Source: Tolypothrix tenuis PCC 7101
GTDB taxonomy: Bacteria; Cyanobacteriota; Cyanobacteriia; Cyanobacteriales; Nostocaceae
Reading direction: 5' to 3'
Assembly (NCBI RefSeq): GCF_002368295.1
Contig: NZ_AP018248.1
Span: 4,349,396-4,413,395, forward strand
DNA length: 64,000 nt
This document shows positions 1-8,519 of the stretch, piece after piece. The notes under the pieces are model-generated. The model saw only the letters and a list, made by a program, of their open reading frames with translations. It searched no databases and was not told where the DNA came from. The translations under genes were made by a program, and so were the position numbers. Each line of letters begins with the position of its first letter. Within the stretch, counting starts at the first letter, position 1.

Positions 1-1
1 G

Positions 2-763
2 GTTTTCAAATCATTACCCCTAACGGGGATGGAAACATAGCTTGCAAATCAACTAGTTCTGTATTCAACAATGGTTTTCAAATCATTACCCCTAACGGGG
101 ATGGAAACGGTTATGAGCCATGTAAAAGCTGCCATGTTTTGCCAGAGTTTTCAAATCATTACCCCTAACGGGGATGGAAACCAACTTAGTCTGCCCCAAC
201 CTTCGCCTGCTGATATAAGTTTTCAAATCATTACCCCTAACGGGGATGGAAACCTGTCACTTGGACAGTTGATGTAGAATTTCATTTTTTTGGTTTTCAA
301 ATCATTACCCCTAACGGGGATGGAAACCTACTTGGAAAAACCATAGTATCCATGCAATGATAAGTTTTCAAATCATTACCCCTAACGGGGATGGAAACAA
401 AGCTTGCTTGCGCTACTACACCTTCCATTACTGGTTTTCAAATCATTACCCCTAACGGGGATGGAAACCACTAAGTTTTTCAAGTCATCGGTTGTACCGT
501 GAAAACAGTTTTCAAATCATTACCCCTAACGGGGATGGAAACCTAAAATTCTTTCCCTTTCTATTTGGGCATCCCTTAAAGTTTTCAAATCATTACCCCT
601 AACGGGGATGGAAACTTGATTTCAAACTTTCAATCAAATTTTCAAAAACATTTAGTTTTCAAATCATTACCCCTAACGGGGATGGAAACAAAAGTGTTTA
701 GCCTGTCAGAAAACATAGCTTCCAAAAGGTTTTCAAATCATTACCCCTAACGGGGATTAAAAC
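2..763 (+). CRISPR. CRISPR array, leader-distal end (11 repeats, 10 spacers)
   Basis: A 35-bp repeat starting GTTTTCAAATC and ending GGGGATGGAAAC occurs at 2, 74, 147, 219, 293, 364, 434, 508, 581, 655 and 729. The ten spacers are 35-39 bp and all differ. The repeat holds a small hairpin (CCCC TAAC GGGG, plus CAT/ATG), and its last eight bases ATGGAAAC look like the crRNA 5' handle of cyanobacterial type I/III systems. The last repeat (729-763) is degenerate near its 3' end (GGATTAAAAC instead of GGATGGAAAC), which marks the trailer side. The array is therefore probably read left to right, with its leader and any cas genes to the left of the window. Subtype cannot be decided from the repeat alone. 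Confidence 0.97.
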
Positions 764-792
764 AGCCATGAAAAACTCAGCAAATATTTGAC

Positions 793-826
793 GGTGCGTT
801 ACGCTGGCGCGATAACACACCCTACC
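793..826. repeat. REP-like GGTGCGTTA repeat
   Basis: A short dispersed repeat begins ggtgcgttacgc and ends aacacaccctacc. The same motif occurs at 13488-13571 and, in a related form, at 4339-4367. It lies in the 119-bp gap between the CRISPR trailer and the end of the sensor kinase gene. No gene is seen in this gap. Confidence 0.6.
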
Positions 827-882
827 AAATTACTAAATGTGATAGAAAAATGTTGATATCCCAGCGATCAGTTTTTTGCACA

Positions 883-3800
883 TTAAACAGGTTTTTTAAC
901 CGCCTTCTGCTGTTTGGTTAATTCGATCATCTCTTCAAAACCGAAGCGATCAACCAATTCAATTAATGCTTTGGCAAGGCGATCGCTTTTTGGGGGAATT
1001 TGCTCAATTAATCTCAACACTTCTTTGCTGTTAACTCGCAGCGCTGCTTGATGCAGTTGTTCTATCCATTCTCTCGGCATTACTTCTAAGTCTGCAACTG
1101 TTAATGAGTTGGTGGGGGTGGATGCACTATTAGTAGATCCAATTTCCATATTTTGCTGCTGGTTCGCTGCTTGGGCGTAAACGTAGCGCACACCCAAGTG
1201 TTCCGCCATTTTGTCAAAGATGATATTTGCCCGGAAGGGTTTGCGAACAAAGTCATCAAAGCCTAAGGATAAGGCTATTAACCTGTCTTCTTCAAAGGCG
1301 CTACCTGTTAAAGCCACAATGACTGGCGGCTGATTACCTGCGGCTTTAATATGTTGAGTGGCTTCAAAGCCGTTCATTACAGGCATTCTAATATCCATCC
1401 AAATGAAATGGGGTGCCCAACTTTCCCAAAGGGCGATCGCAGCTTCGCCATTGACTGCTTCTTTAACTTCAAAGCCGATGGGGGTTAATAATTCTACCAA
1501 TAACCGCCGATTTTCTAGTTTATCTTCCACAATCAAAATGCGATAACTGGATTGCCCTGGTTCTAAGCCGATGACTTGGCGAGTTTCTTGGGGAGTGGGC
1601 AAAGTATCTAAAATTACTGCACGGGTGGGGATATCAAAGGTAAAAGTTGAGCCTTTGCACAGTTCGCTATTCACCCTTAAATCTCCCCCCATGAGTCGCA
1701 CAAATCGCTGGCTGATGGGTAATCCTAAGCCTGTGCCTTCCTGAGATTTGTAACCTGTTTCAGTTTGCACAAATGGCTCAAATAACTTCTCAAAGTCTTT
1801 TGAGGCAATGCCGCAGCCTGTATCTTCAACGCTGAAGCGCAGGGTAACTTCTTGGTTGGGAATGATGATTTGTTCCCCGGCGTTCACACGTAATGTTACT
1901 GTGCCTATTTGTGTAAATTTAATCGCGTTGCCGATGAGATTCACTAGTACCTGACGAATTTTACTTTCATCGGCGTGGATGTATTGGGGTACTGTGGGCG
2001 ATCGCTCGACTATTAACTCTAAGCCTTTGGATTGGGCTTTGAGTGCAAACATTTGTTGCAAGCGTTCTACCAAGTTCCACAAGTCAAAATTGGTTTCGTT
2101 GAGGGTGACGCGACCGGCTTCAATTTTGGACATTTCCAAGACATCATTAATTAATGTCAGCAAGTCTTCGCCACTGCGGTTAATCGTATCTATATAGTCT
2201 TGCTGCTGAGGATTAAGTGAGTGATTTCGCAGCAGCAGTTGGGTAAAGCCCAGAATAATATTGAGGGGTGTTCTCAGTTCATGACTCATGTTCGAGAGAA
2301 ACTGACTCTTAGCTAAGTTGGCAGCATCCGCCGCCTCTTTAGCTTGCTTGAGGGCAATTTCAGTCTTTTTCAGCTTGCTAATATCACGGGCTACCCACAG
2401 CACTGTATTCTCAGATAATGGGGAAACACTGGCTAAAAACCAAGTTTCGCGATTCTTCACAGCTAAGTGATATTCCAAGTAAACACTCTTGCGCGATTTA
2501 TCAGGTTTATCTGGCTGTTCTCGCAACAGCAAAGCTTGTTGAATCGCATCATAAATTAGGTTGGCGACATCTTTGGGTAAAACTTCGTGAACTGTTTTCC
2601 CAGCCCGGTCTACATCTGGTTTATATGTATAGGATTGGGTTTGCACATATTTGAGATAACGTCCCTCGCTATCAAACACCACAACCATATCCGTCATGGC
2701 GGCGAACATTAACCGCAGTTCCGCTTCGGATTTAGATAGCGCTGCTTCTGCTTTTTGGCGATCGCGAATTTCTTGCTGAAGTTGGGCATTTTTCTCGCCT
2801 AGTTCTGTGGTTCTTTCGACTACACGGCTTTCTAATTCTTCGTTGGTTTGCGCTAAAGCGTCAAAGGAGGCGCGCAATTGCAAAGCCATTTGGTTAAAAG
2901 ACTGTGCCAATTCATTTAACTCGGTGGTGCTTTGCACAGCCACTCTTTGATTCAAATTACCAGATGCGATCGCTTTGGCTGCACTTCCCAGTTTCAAAAT
3001 CGGCTGAGTAATCCAACGCGCCGTTAACATCCCCAATCCCGTTGCCAGTACAAATGCGGCTAGACAAAGTATAATCGTTGTCCGCGTATTGGCATTAATT
3101 TGATCCATAAAATCGGCTTCTGGAACCACCACCACAATCAGCCAATCCAAACCCTGCTGAGTTTTCATCGGCAGAAGTTGTAAAAATTGCCTTTGACCTT
3201 TAATGTCAAAATCTAGTTGTTGTGGTTGAGCAATTTTGGTGAAGTTGCCAAAATGTTGTTGCAAATATGCGGCGGTGTTGCGCGTCAATGGATCTTTGCT
3301 ATCTATCGCCTTGATGCGCCGAGGATTTTGCTTAGTAATCGGCGCTTGGGGATTTTCAATTTCGTAGGGTTGTTGGGTGGTAGAACTCCCAACCATTAAT
3401 CCTGTTTGCGGCTCAACAATAAAAGTAACACCAGAACGTCCAATTTTCAGACTGCGGAGAAATTGACTAATTTCAGTTAAAGAAAAATCTACAGCCGCCA
3501 CACCTAAGAGATTTTCGCGATTGTCATAGATGGGTAAACTAGCATTTAAGACATATTTAGGTGTTGCAAATAGTCGATAAATTCCCCCCCAGTTCGCTGT
3601 TTTAGACTTAACTGCTGATGTATACCAAGGACGAGTTCGCGGATCGTAATTAGGTCTAAATCTTAAAAGTTTTGTATGATTTCCCGGTCTATCTGCGGCA
3701 TAAATTCTAATCTCGTGATTGGTAGATTCCCCAGAAAGCTTTACTTGAAAGCCACCATGATCACCCTTTTCTACAGCAACGTGTTCGCCATAGTTGGAGC

Positions 3801-4152
3801 CAATATAAACCGCCGTCACCGTATTAAATGTTTCAATTTGATACCAAAGGTGTCTTTCTAATGCTGCTAAATCTTGTAAATTTATTTCACCCAAGCGGAT
3901 GGCATTAGCATTGAGTTGGTTGATTTTATGAGGCGTTTCTACATAAGTTTTGAGATACTGCTGAATGCGAGATATAATTTCACTGCGGAGTCTTATTGCT
4001 ACGTCATTAACTGCCCGTTGCCCATTGTAAATTGATAACCATCCAGTCAACCCAACAGCCAAAGAAATTTGCAAGATAAAAGGCACCACCAGCACGTGAC
4101 GCAAGTGTAAACTTTTAACAGCTTTCGCAAATTGATGGTTGAAAGGACGCAT
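883..4152 (-). CDS. Hybrid sensor histidine kinase (dCache-HAMP-PAS-HisKA-HATPase-REC)
   Basis: This 1089-residue membrane sensor has a transmembrane helix near residues 20-42, an extracytoplasmic dCache-like ligand domain (about 45-340), a second helix (about 352-374), HAMP, a coiled coil, and a PAS domain (about 495-620). Its kinase core has the H-box SNMSHELRTPLN, N-box NLIGNAIKFT, and G-boxes DTGCGI and GTGLGLPIS. A C-terminal receiver has its acceptor Asp in MDIRMPVMNG. The last 75 residues are alpha-helical without a clear Hpt histidine. It is expected to autophosphorylate and pass phosphate to its own receiver; the ligand and output are unknown. An AGGA Shine-Dalgarno sequence lies just upstream of the ATG at 4152. 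It is divergent from the next two-component genes. Confidence 0.95.
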   Translation of the reverse strand: MRPFNHQFAKAVKSLHLRHVLVVPFILQISLAVGLTGWLSIYNGQRAVNDVAIRLRSEIISRIQQYLKTYVETPHKINQLNANAIRLGEINLQDLAALERHLWYQIETFNTVTAVYIGSNYGEHVAVEKGDHGGFQVKLSGESTNHEIRIYAADRPGNHTKLLRFRPNYDPRTRPWYTSAVKSKTANWGGIYRLFATPKYVLNASLPIYDNRENLLGVAAVDFSLTEISQFLRSLKIGRSGVTFIVEPQTGLMVGSSTTQQPYEIENPQAPITKQNPRRIKAIDSKDPLTRNTAAYLQQHFGNFTKIAQPQQLDFDIKGQRQFLQLLPMKTQQGLDWLIVVVVPEADFMDQINANTRTTIILCLAAFVLATGLGMLTARWITQPILKLGSAAKAIASGNLNQRVAVQSTTELNELAQSFNQMALQLRASFDALAQTNEELESRVVERTTELGEKNAQLQQEIRDRQKAEAALSKSEAELRLMFAAMTDMVVVFDSEGRYLKYVQTQSYTYKPDVDRAGKTVHEVLPKDVANLIYDAIQQALLLREQPDKPDKSRKSVYLEYHLAVKNRETWFLASVSPLSENTVLWVARDISKLKKTEIALKQAKEAADAANLAKSQFLSNMSHELRTPLNIILGFTQLLLRNHSLNPQQQDYIDTINRSGEDLLTLINDVLEMSKIEAGRVTLNETNFDLWNLVERLQQMFALKAQSKGLELIVERSPTVPQYIHADESKIRQVLVNLIGNAIKFTQIGTVTLRVNAGEQIIIPNQEVTLRFSVEDTGCGIASKDFEKLFEPFVQTETGYKSQEGTGLGLPISQRFVRLMGGDLRVNSELCKGSTFTFDIPTRAVILDTLPTPQETRQVIGLEPGQSSYRILIVEDKLENRRLLVELLTPIGFEVKEAVNGEAAIALWESWAPHFIWMDIRMPVMNGFEATQHIKAAGNQPPVIVALTGSAFEEDRLIALSLGFDDFVRKPFRANIIFDKMAEHLGVRYVYAQAANQQQNMEIGSTNSASTPTNSLTVADLEVMPREWIEQLHQAALRVNSKEVLRLIEQIPPKSDRLAKALIELVDRFGFEEMIELTKQQKAVKKPV

Positions 4153-4250
4153 CTTTAAACTCCTGCAATGAAACAGGTTGTTGACTGTTGACTGTTAACA
4201 ACCCTTCATGTAAAATTTCGCAAATCATTTAATATTGCTACATTTTTTAC

Positions 4251-4278
4251 TTAGGGATTTCCAGAAATTAAATTATCC
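4251..4278. repeat. Solo MITE-end relic
   Basis: TTAGGGATTTCCAGAAATTAAA and the following bases closely match the left end of the complete MITE at 35446-35573 (TTAGGGATTTCCAAGAAATA). No matching right end is visible nearby, so this is a decayed or partial copy. Confidence 0.45.
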
Positions 4279-4338
4279 AATTTTCAAAGACCAGACCATA
4301 ATTGTATTCTGCCTCCTCTGCTTTTTATTTAGCTAGTA

Positions 4339-4367
4339 GGATGCGTTAGCGATAGCGTAACGCATCC
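4339..4367. repeat. REP-like inverted repeat GGATGCGTTA/TAACGCATCC
   Basis: Perfect 10-bp arms GGATGCGTTA (4339-4348) and TAACGCATCC (4358-4367) flank the 9-base spacer GCGATAGCG. The same core, GCGTTAGCGATAGCGTAACGC, recurs at about 13494-13515, so this is a dispersed cyanobacterial repeat, not a gene-specific operator. Confidence 0.7.
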
Positions 4368-4644
4368 GTTCACGTAAGATGCGCTGAGATTTTTTCAGAA
4401 ATCAAATCGGATTCCTATATTAATAAATGTAAATTGTAGAATGTCTTCGCGAAAAGTTTGTAAGCGCTGCTAATAAAATTAATTGCAGTAGAGCCATCCT
4501 ATTTGATTAATAAAATTTATTAAAATTCTTTCCCATTACCCATGACCAATTAGCAATTACCTTGATATTGAAAAACAATAAAGTAAAACATTTTAATAAA
4601 TTTAAATTGTAAAATATCTGAGAGCGATAATTAATAATTCTCTG

Positions 4645-5763
4645 ATGACGTTGAGAAGTATGCAAATTACCCAGTCAAACAAAGGAGACATTCTCATCAT
4701 TGATGACACCCTAGATAACCTGCGGTTGCTATCAGCAATGCTGACAGAACAAGGTTATGAAGTGCGGAGTGTTACTAATGGTGCGATGGCATTAATTGGC
4801 ATCAAAGCTCAACCACCAGATTTAATTTTGCTCGATATTAGTATGCCGGGAATGAGTGGCTATGAAGTGTGTGAGCATCTTAAATCCGACCCCCAAACAC
4901 AAGAAATTCCTGTAATTTTTATTAGTGCTTTAAATGAGGTATTTGATAAAGTAAAAGCTTTTGCTGTGGGTGGTGTAGATTTTATTACTAAACCTTTTCA
5001 AATTGAAGAAGTTCTCGCCCGCATCGAAGTCCAGCTAAAACTTTGCCGCTTACAACTGCAACTCCAAGAACAAAATCAGCGCTTACAAGAACAAGAAGCA
5101 GAACTCAGGCGATCGCTTGCACAAGAACGGGCACTAAATCAACGCATTGAGGAAATGGTAGCCCTAGAAGAACGCAATCGCATCGCCCGCGATATCCATG
5201 ATTCTCTGGGACATTCTTTAGTAGCGCTGAATGTGCAAATGGAAACAGTATTAACACTGTGGCACAGCGATTCCGAACGGGCGTGGCAGTTTTTAGTCGA
5301 AGCCAAAAAACTCGGTTCCGCCGCCTTGCGCGAAGTGAGAGAATCAGTTTCCGCTATTCGTTCCGATCCACTCCAAGGACAATTACTCGAAACTGCGATC
5401 GCCAACCTTGCCGAGGAATTTTCTCACCTTACCGATATCCTGCCAGACTGCGAAATTGATTTATCACAACCCTTATCTAATACTGTGAATCATGTAGTAT
5501 TTCGCATTATTCAAGAAGGATTAACTAACATTTATAAATATGCCAACGCCACAAAAGTACAAATCAAAATCCAAACCAGAAATGATGGATTATTACTCTT
5601 ACTGCAAGATAACGGCCAAGGCTTTGATTCCGATCAAGCCGTAACAGGCTTTGGACTGCAAGGAATGCGCGAACGCACCGCCGCAATGGGTGGACAGCTA
5701 GATATCTTCAGTAAACCCGGTGCTGGGTGTCGAATTATGGCACACTTTCCCAGGGAGGAGTAG
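4645..5763 (+). CDS. Receiver-histidine kinase fusion (NarX/DesK-type kinase)
   Basis: This soluble 372-residue protein carries an N-terminal receiver (about 15-130, acceptor Asp in LLDISMPGMSG), a coiled-coil linker rich in Gln/Glu (about 130-170), a HisKA_3 dimerisation domain with the phosphorylatable His in ARDIHDSLGHS, and a HATPase_c domain (LQDNGQGFD, GFGLQGMRERT). HisKA_3 kinases usually phosphorylate NarL/LuxR-type regulators, and one follows 190 bp downstream on the same strand. The receiver probably lets another kinase gate this one. No transmembrane segment is seen. A second in-frame ATG at 4660 is an alternative start. Confidence 0.93.
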   Translation: MTLRSMQITQSNKGDILIIDDTLDNLRLLSAMLTEQGYEVRSVTNGAMALIGIKAQPPDLILLDISMPGMSGYEVCEHLKSDPQTQEIPVIFISALNEVFDKVKAFAVGGVDFITKPFQIEEVLARIEVQLKLCRLQLQLQEQNQRLQEQEAELRRSLAQERALNQRIEEMVALEERNRIARDIHDSLGHSLVALNVQMETVLTLWHSDSERAWQFLVEAKKLGSAALREVRESVSAIRSDPLQGQLLETAIANLAEEFSHLTDILPDCEIDLSQPLSNTVNHVVFRIIQEGLTNIYKYANATKVQIKIQTRNDGLLLLLQDNGQGFDSDQAVTGFGLQGMRERTAAMGGQLDIFSKPGAGCRIMAHFPREE

Positions 5764-5800
5764 GGATTGGGGACTGGGGACTGGGGACTGGGGATTGGGA
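5764..5800. repeat. STRR heptamer array (GGGGACT)
   Basis: Tandem heptamers GGGGACT/GGGGATT follow directly after the kinase stop codon. This repeat class is a hallmark of heterocystous cyanobacteria. It recurs at 9028-9088. Confidence 0.85.
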
Positions 5801-5817
5801 AGATGAGGGGGATGAGG

Positions 5818-5931
5818 CAATACAGTTTGGATAAGACAAATCAATTGACGTTTAAATTCTGTAGAGACGCGATGAATCGCGTCTCCACAACCCCAAAATC
5901 ATGACAAAAAATTCCTAACCGAACCGTATTG
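5818..5931. mobile_element. MITE-like element, 114 bp
   Basis: Imperfect terminal inverted repeats CAATACAGTTTGGATAAGA (5818) and, on the other strand, CAATACGGTTCGGTTAGGA (ending 5931) enclose a perfect 10-bp palindrome GAGACGCGAT-GA-ATCGCGTCTC at 5864-5885. It has no coding capacity. It sits between the kinase and its presumed regulator partner, so it probably alters the mRNA or promoter between them. Confidence 0.75.
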
Positions 5932-6016
5932 GGAGATGAGGGAGAAATAACAAATGCCTAATACTAAACATCTAACACCGAATACTCAATGCTCAATGCC
6001 CGATGCCCAATGCCCC

Positions 6017-6718
6017 ATGCCCAACTTAATTAAAGTCTTACTTGTTGAAGATCAAGAAATTGTACGGCAGGGTTTGAAGACGCTTTTGGAGTCAAAGCCG
6101 GGTTTGCAAGTGGTGGGTGAGGCAAATAATGGCAAAAGTGCGATCGCACAACTGAAAACATTACAGGAAAGTAACCAATTCCCTGATGTAGTGTTGATGG
6201 ATATCAGAATGCCTGAGATGAATGGTGTACAAGCTACACAGATAATTTGTCAGCAATTTCCAGATATTAAAGTTTTGGTTCTAACTACATTTAACGATAC
6301 AGATTATGTTGCCGAAGCGCTGCGTTTTGGTGCTAAGGGATATTTGTTAAAAGATACTCCCGCCGATGAACTTGCCAAAGCAATTCAATCAGTTCACCAA
6401 GGCTATACCCAATTTGGCCCGGGAATTGTCGAAAAAGTGATTGCAGAAAACTCTTTGACAAAGGCAAACTCATCCAAGCCATTACCACCAGGCTTAACGG
6501 AATTAACAGACAGAGAACGAGAAGTATTGTTATTGCTAGCAGCAGGCGCAAATAACCGCGAAATTGCCCAAAACCTGCATTTATCTGCAGGAACCGTGAG
6601 AAATCACATCACGCATATTTTAACGAGAATGAACCTGCGCGATCGCACCCAAGCTGCGATCGTTGCTAATTCCCACCGCACTTGGCTAGAAAACTCTGAA
6701 CCCTCAGATAATTCGTAA
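6017..6718 (+). CDS. NarL/FixJ-family response regulator
   Basis: The protein has a receiver domain (starting KVLLVEDQEIV; acceptor Asp in VLMDIRMPEMNG) and a LuxR-type helix-turn-helix at the C-terminus (LTDREREVLLLLA...NREIAQNLHLSAGTVRNH). It is a DNA-binding transcription regulator, probably phosphorylated by the HisKA_3 kinase encoded upstream. The frame stays open to an ATG at 5954, but the 21 extra residues are a translated short repeat (MPNTKHLTPNTQ...). The receiver begins right after the ATG at 6017, so I chose that start. The target genes are unknown; the peptide array downstream is on the opposite strand. Confidence 0.9.
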   Translation: MPNLIKVLLVEDQEIVRQGLKTLLESKPGLQVVGEANNGKSAIAQLKTLQESNQFPDVVLMDIRMPEMNGVQATQIICQQFPDIKVLVLTTFNDTDYVAEALRFGAKGYLLKDTPADELAKAIQSVHQGYTQFGPGIVEKVIAENSLTKANSSKPLPPGLTELTDREREVLLLLAAGANNREIAQNLHLSAGTVRNHITHILTRMNLRDRTQAAIVANSHRTWLENSEPSDNS

Positions 6719-6748
6719 TTTTTCATTCAATAGATCAGCAAAAATATT

Positions 6749-6779
6749 AAAACCCATCTCATTATTTGAGATGGGTTTT
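6749..6779 (+). terminator. Rho-independent-type terminator hairpin
   Basis: A perfect 13-bp stem AAAACCCATCTCA / TGAGATGGGTTTT with a 5-base loop (6762-6766) lies 30 bp after the response regulator stop and ends in a T run. The A-rich and T-rich flanks would make it bidirectional. Confidence 0.85.
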
Positions 6780-6812
6780 GCAGAAGTTTATTAAAATCAC
6801 ATTCAGGTTAAT

Positions 6813-6900
6813 AATACCAATTTCAAAAAATGCGACAGATTGTAGAATCACGACACTACCGTGTCTTCTAGAATATTATTAATGTGTCGCAAATATTATA
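6813..6900. mobile_element. MITE-like element A (GCGACA family)
   Basis: The left end AATACCAATTTCAAAAAATG with GCGACAGATT is matched in inverted form by the right end (TATAATATTTGCGACACATT on the other strand). The centre is the hairpin GACAC TACC GTGTC. It abuts a second, related element at 6898-7031. Neither has coding capacity. Confidence 0.6.
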
Positions 6901-7031
6901 CCAATTTAAATAATGTTTGTGACAAATAAATTCTTTCTAAGGGCACGGCATCCACAATATTGTGGTATATCAAATTATCTTACTGGTGCCGTGCCCCTAC
7001 CCATCTGTCGCGTTCTTTTTTAAAAATGGTA
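6898..7031. mobile_element. MITE-like element B (GGGCACGGCA family)
   Basis: The element starts ATACCAATTTAAATAATG and ends AAATGGTATT. Its internal inverted arms are AAGGGCACGGCAT and TGCCGTGCCCCTACCC. The same sequence appears in reverse orientation at 32686-32821, so it is a dispersed family. It ends next to the stop codon of the last peptide gene. Elements A and B fill the 313-bp gap between the response regulator and the peptide array, and no gene is seen there. Confidence 0.75.
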
Positions 7032-7286
7032 TTAGTTACCTACAAACAAACCTTGACCAGCACTGCTGATGATATCTTGAGCGTTAACTAAAGTTGTGGT
7101 ACCAGCACCGCCAGGCCCTGCAACTGTTTGTTGACCTACTGCCAGATTTTTTTGTTCAAAGCTGCTACCTGTGACTAAACCAAGACTTTGACCGCCACCT
7201 AAAACAATTCCAAATCCACCAGCAACATTATCTAATTCATCTTCAGACATTTCAACAGCCGCGATGTTTTTGATTTCGTTAGACAT
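7032..7286 (-). CDS. Double-glycine leader peptide, copy 1 (type A core)
   Basis: This 84-residue peptide has a leader ending SEDELDNVAGG (Gly23-Gly24), the classic double-glycine cut site for peptidase-containing ABC exporters. The 60-residue core starts FGIVLGGGQ, is rich in Gly, Gln and Ala, has no Cys, and ends GLFVGN. A strong AAGGAGC ribosome site lies 7 nt before the ATG. It resembles families annotated as putative bacteriocins in cyanobacteria, but no transporter or modification enzyme is nearby and activity is unproven. It is the last gene of a five-copy tandem unit (372-bp period). The protein sequence is identical to copy 4. Confidence 0.88.
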   Translation of the reverse strand: MSNEIKNIAAVEMSEDELDNVAGGFGIVLGGGQSLGLVTGSSFEQKNLAVGQQTVAGPGGAGTTTLVNAQDIISSAGQGLFVGN

Positions 7287-7347
7287 GATTTTGCTCCTTG
7301 CAATTTAATGAGTTAATGTGTAATTTCAAATGAGAGATAGAAGAGAT

Positions 7348-7389
7348 AACCTGGCGTGATGAAATCTTTAATTATGACCAAACCAGGTT
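7348..7389 (-). promoter_or_regulatory. Conserved inter-gene stem AACCTGG/CCAGGTT
   Basis: Seven-base inverted arms (7348-7354 and 7383-7389) with a 28-base loop lie just after the stop codon of copy 2. Copies of the same unit follow at 372-bp spacing near 7720 and 8092. A version with the same arms but a different loop lies at 8464-8506. This could be an mRNA-stabilising or attenuating hairpin between the peptide genes, or a paired operator. Confidence 0.5.
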
Positions 7390-7403
7390 TGTAACTTTAA
7401 GAA

Positions 7404-7658
7404 TTAGTTACCTACAAACAAACCTTGACCAGCACTGCTGATGATATCTTGAGCATTAACCAAAGTTGTGGTACCAGCACCACCAGGCCCTGCAACTGTT
7501 TGCTGACCTACTGCCAGATTTTTTTGTTGGAAGCTGCTATCGGTAAATAAACCAAGATTTTGACCGCCACCTAAAACAATTCCAAATCCACCAGCAACGT
7601 TATCTAATTCATCTTCAGACATTTCAACAGCAGCGATGTTTTTGATTTCGTTAGACAT
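7404..7658 (-). CDS. Double-glycine leader peptide, copy 2 (type B core)
   Basis: The leader and most of the core match copy 1, but four residues just after the leader differ: Asn34, Phe38, Asp40 and Gln44 replace Ser, Val, Gly and Glu. The protein is identical to copy 3. It is preceded by the AAGGAGC ribosome site and followed, on the minus strand, by the conserved AACCTGG/CCAGGTT stem. Its function is inferred only from the leader type: an exported small peptide of unknown activity. Confidence 0.88.
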   Translation of the reverse strand: MSNEIKNIAAVEMSEDELDNVAGGFGIVLGGGQNLGLFTDSSFQQKNLAVGQQTVAGPGGAGTTTLVNAQDIISSAGQGLFVGN

Positions 7659-7775
7659 GATTTTGCTCCTTGCAATTTAATGAGTTAATGTGTAATTTCA
7701 AATGAGAGATAGAAGAGATAACCTGGCGTGATGAAATCTTTAATTATGACCAAACCAGGTTTGTAACTTTAAGAA

Positions 7776-8030
7776 TTAGTTACCTACAAACAAACCTTGA
7801 CCAGCACTGCTGATGATATCTTGAGCATTAACCAAAGTTGTGGTACCAGCACCACCAGGCCCTGCAACTGTTTGCTGACCTACTGCCAGATTTTTTTGTT
7901 GGAAGCTGCTATCGGTAAATAAACCAAGATTTTGACCGCCACCTAAAACAATTCCAAATCCACCAGCAACGTTATCTAATTCATCTTCAGACATTTCAAC
8001 AGCAGCGATGTTTTTGATTTCGTTAGACAT
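7776..8030 (-). CDS. Double-glycine leader peptide, copy 3 (type B core)
   Basis: The protein is identical to copy 2, and the flanking spacers are almost identical in DNA, pointing to very recent tandem duplication or gene conversion. The leader ends DNVAGG and the core lacks Cys, so lanthipeptide or disulfide chemistry is excluded. The ribosome site here reads AAGGAGT instead of AAGGAGC. Confidence 0.88.
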   Translation of the reverse strand: MSNEIKNIAAVEMSEDELDNVAGGFGIVLGGGQNLGLFTDSSFQQKNLAVGQQTVAGPGGAGTTTLVNAQDIISSAGQGLFVGN

Positions 8031-8147
8031 GATTTTACTCCTTGCAATTTAATGAATTAATGTGTAATTTCAAATGAGAGATAGAAGAGATAACCTGGCG
8101 TGATGAAATCTTTAATTATGACCAAACCAGGTTTGTAACTTTAAGAA

Positions 8148-8402
8148 TTAGTTACCTACAAACAAACCTTGACCAGCACTGCTGATGATATCTTGAGCAT
8201 TAACTAAAGTTGTGGTACCAGCACCACCAGGCCCTGCAACTGTTTGTTGACCTACTGCCAGATTTTTTTGTTCAAAGCTGCTACCTGTGACTAAACCAAG
8301 ACTTTGACCGCCACCTAAAACAATTCCAAATCCACCAGCAACGTTATCTAATTCATCTTCAGACATTTCAACAGCCGCGATGTTTTTGATTTCGTTAGAC
8401 AT
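8148..8402 (-). CDS. Double-glycine leader peptide, copy 4 (type A core)
   Basis: The protein is identical to copy 1, although the two genes are separated by two type B copies. The type order along transcription is therefore diverged-A-B-B-A. It carries AAGGAGC before the ATG. The spacer to copy 5 keeps the AACCTGG/CCAGGTT arms but has an unrelated loop. Confidence 0.88.
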   Translation of the reverse strand: MSNEIKNIAAVEMSEDELDNVAGGFGIVLGGGQSLGLVTGSSFEQKNLAVGQQTVAGPGGAGTTTLVNAQDIISSAGQGLFVGN

Positions 8403-8519
8403 GATTTTGCTCCTTGCAATTTAATGAGTTAATGTGTAATTTCAAATGAGAAATAGAAGAGAGAACCTGGTGTTGATAAACTATTGAGTTGTGAGCTAAC
8501 CAGGTTTTTAGAGGGATAA

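Larger units (their letters stand above)
4153..4644. other. 492-bp divergent intergenic region
   Basis: No gene is seen. The region must hold the promoters of the divergent hybrid kinase (minus) and receiver-kinase (plus). It contains two TTGACTG-type units near 4171-4190, the MITE-end relic at 4251 and the inverted repeat at 4339-4367. The remainder is AT-rich. I could not assign a convincing -10/-35 pair or NtcA site by eye. Confidence 0.6.

Noticed and set aside
71..277. Open frame of 68 codons across the CRISPR array
   Set aside because: It is translated repeat and spacer sequence; the repeated ITPNGDGN motif is just the repeat read in frame.
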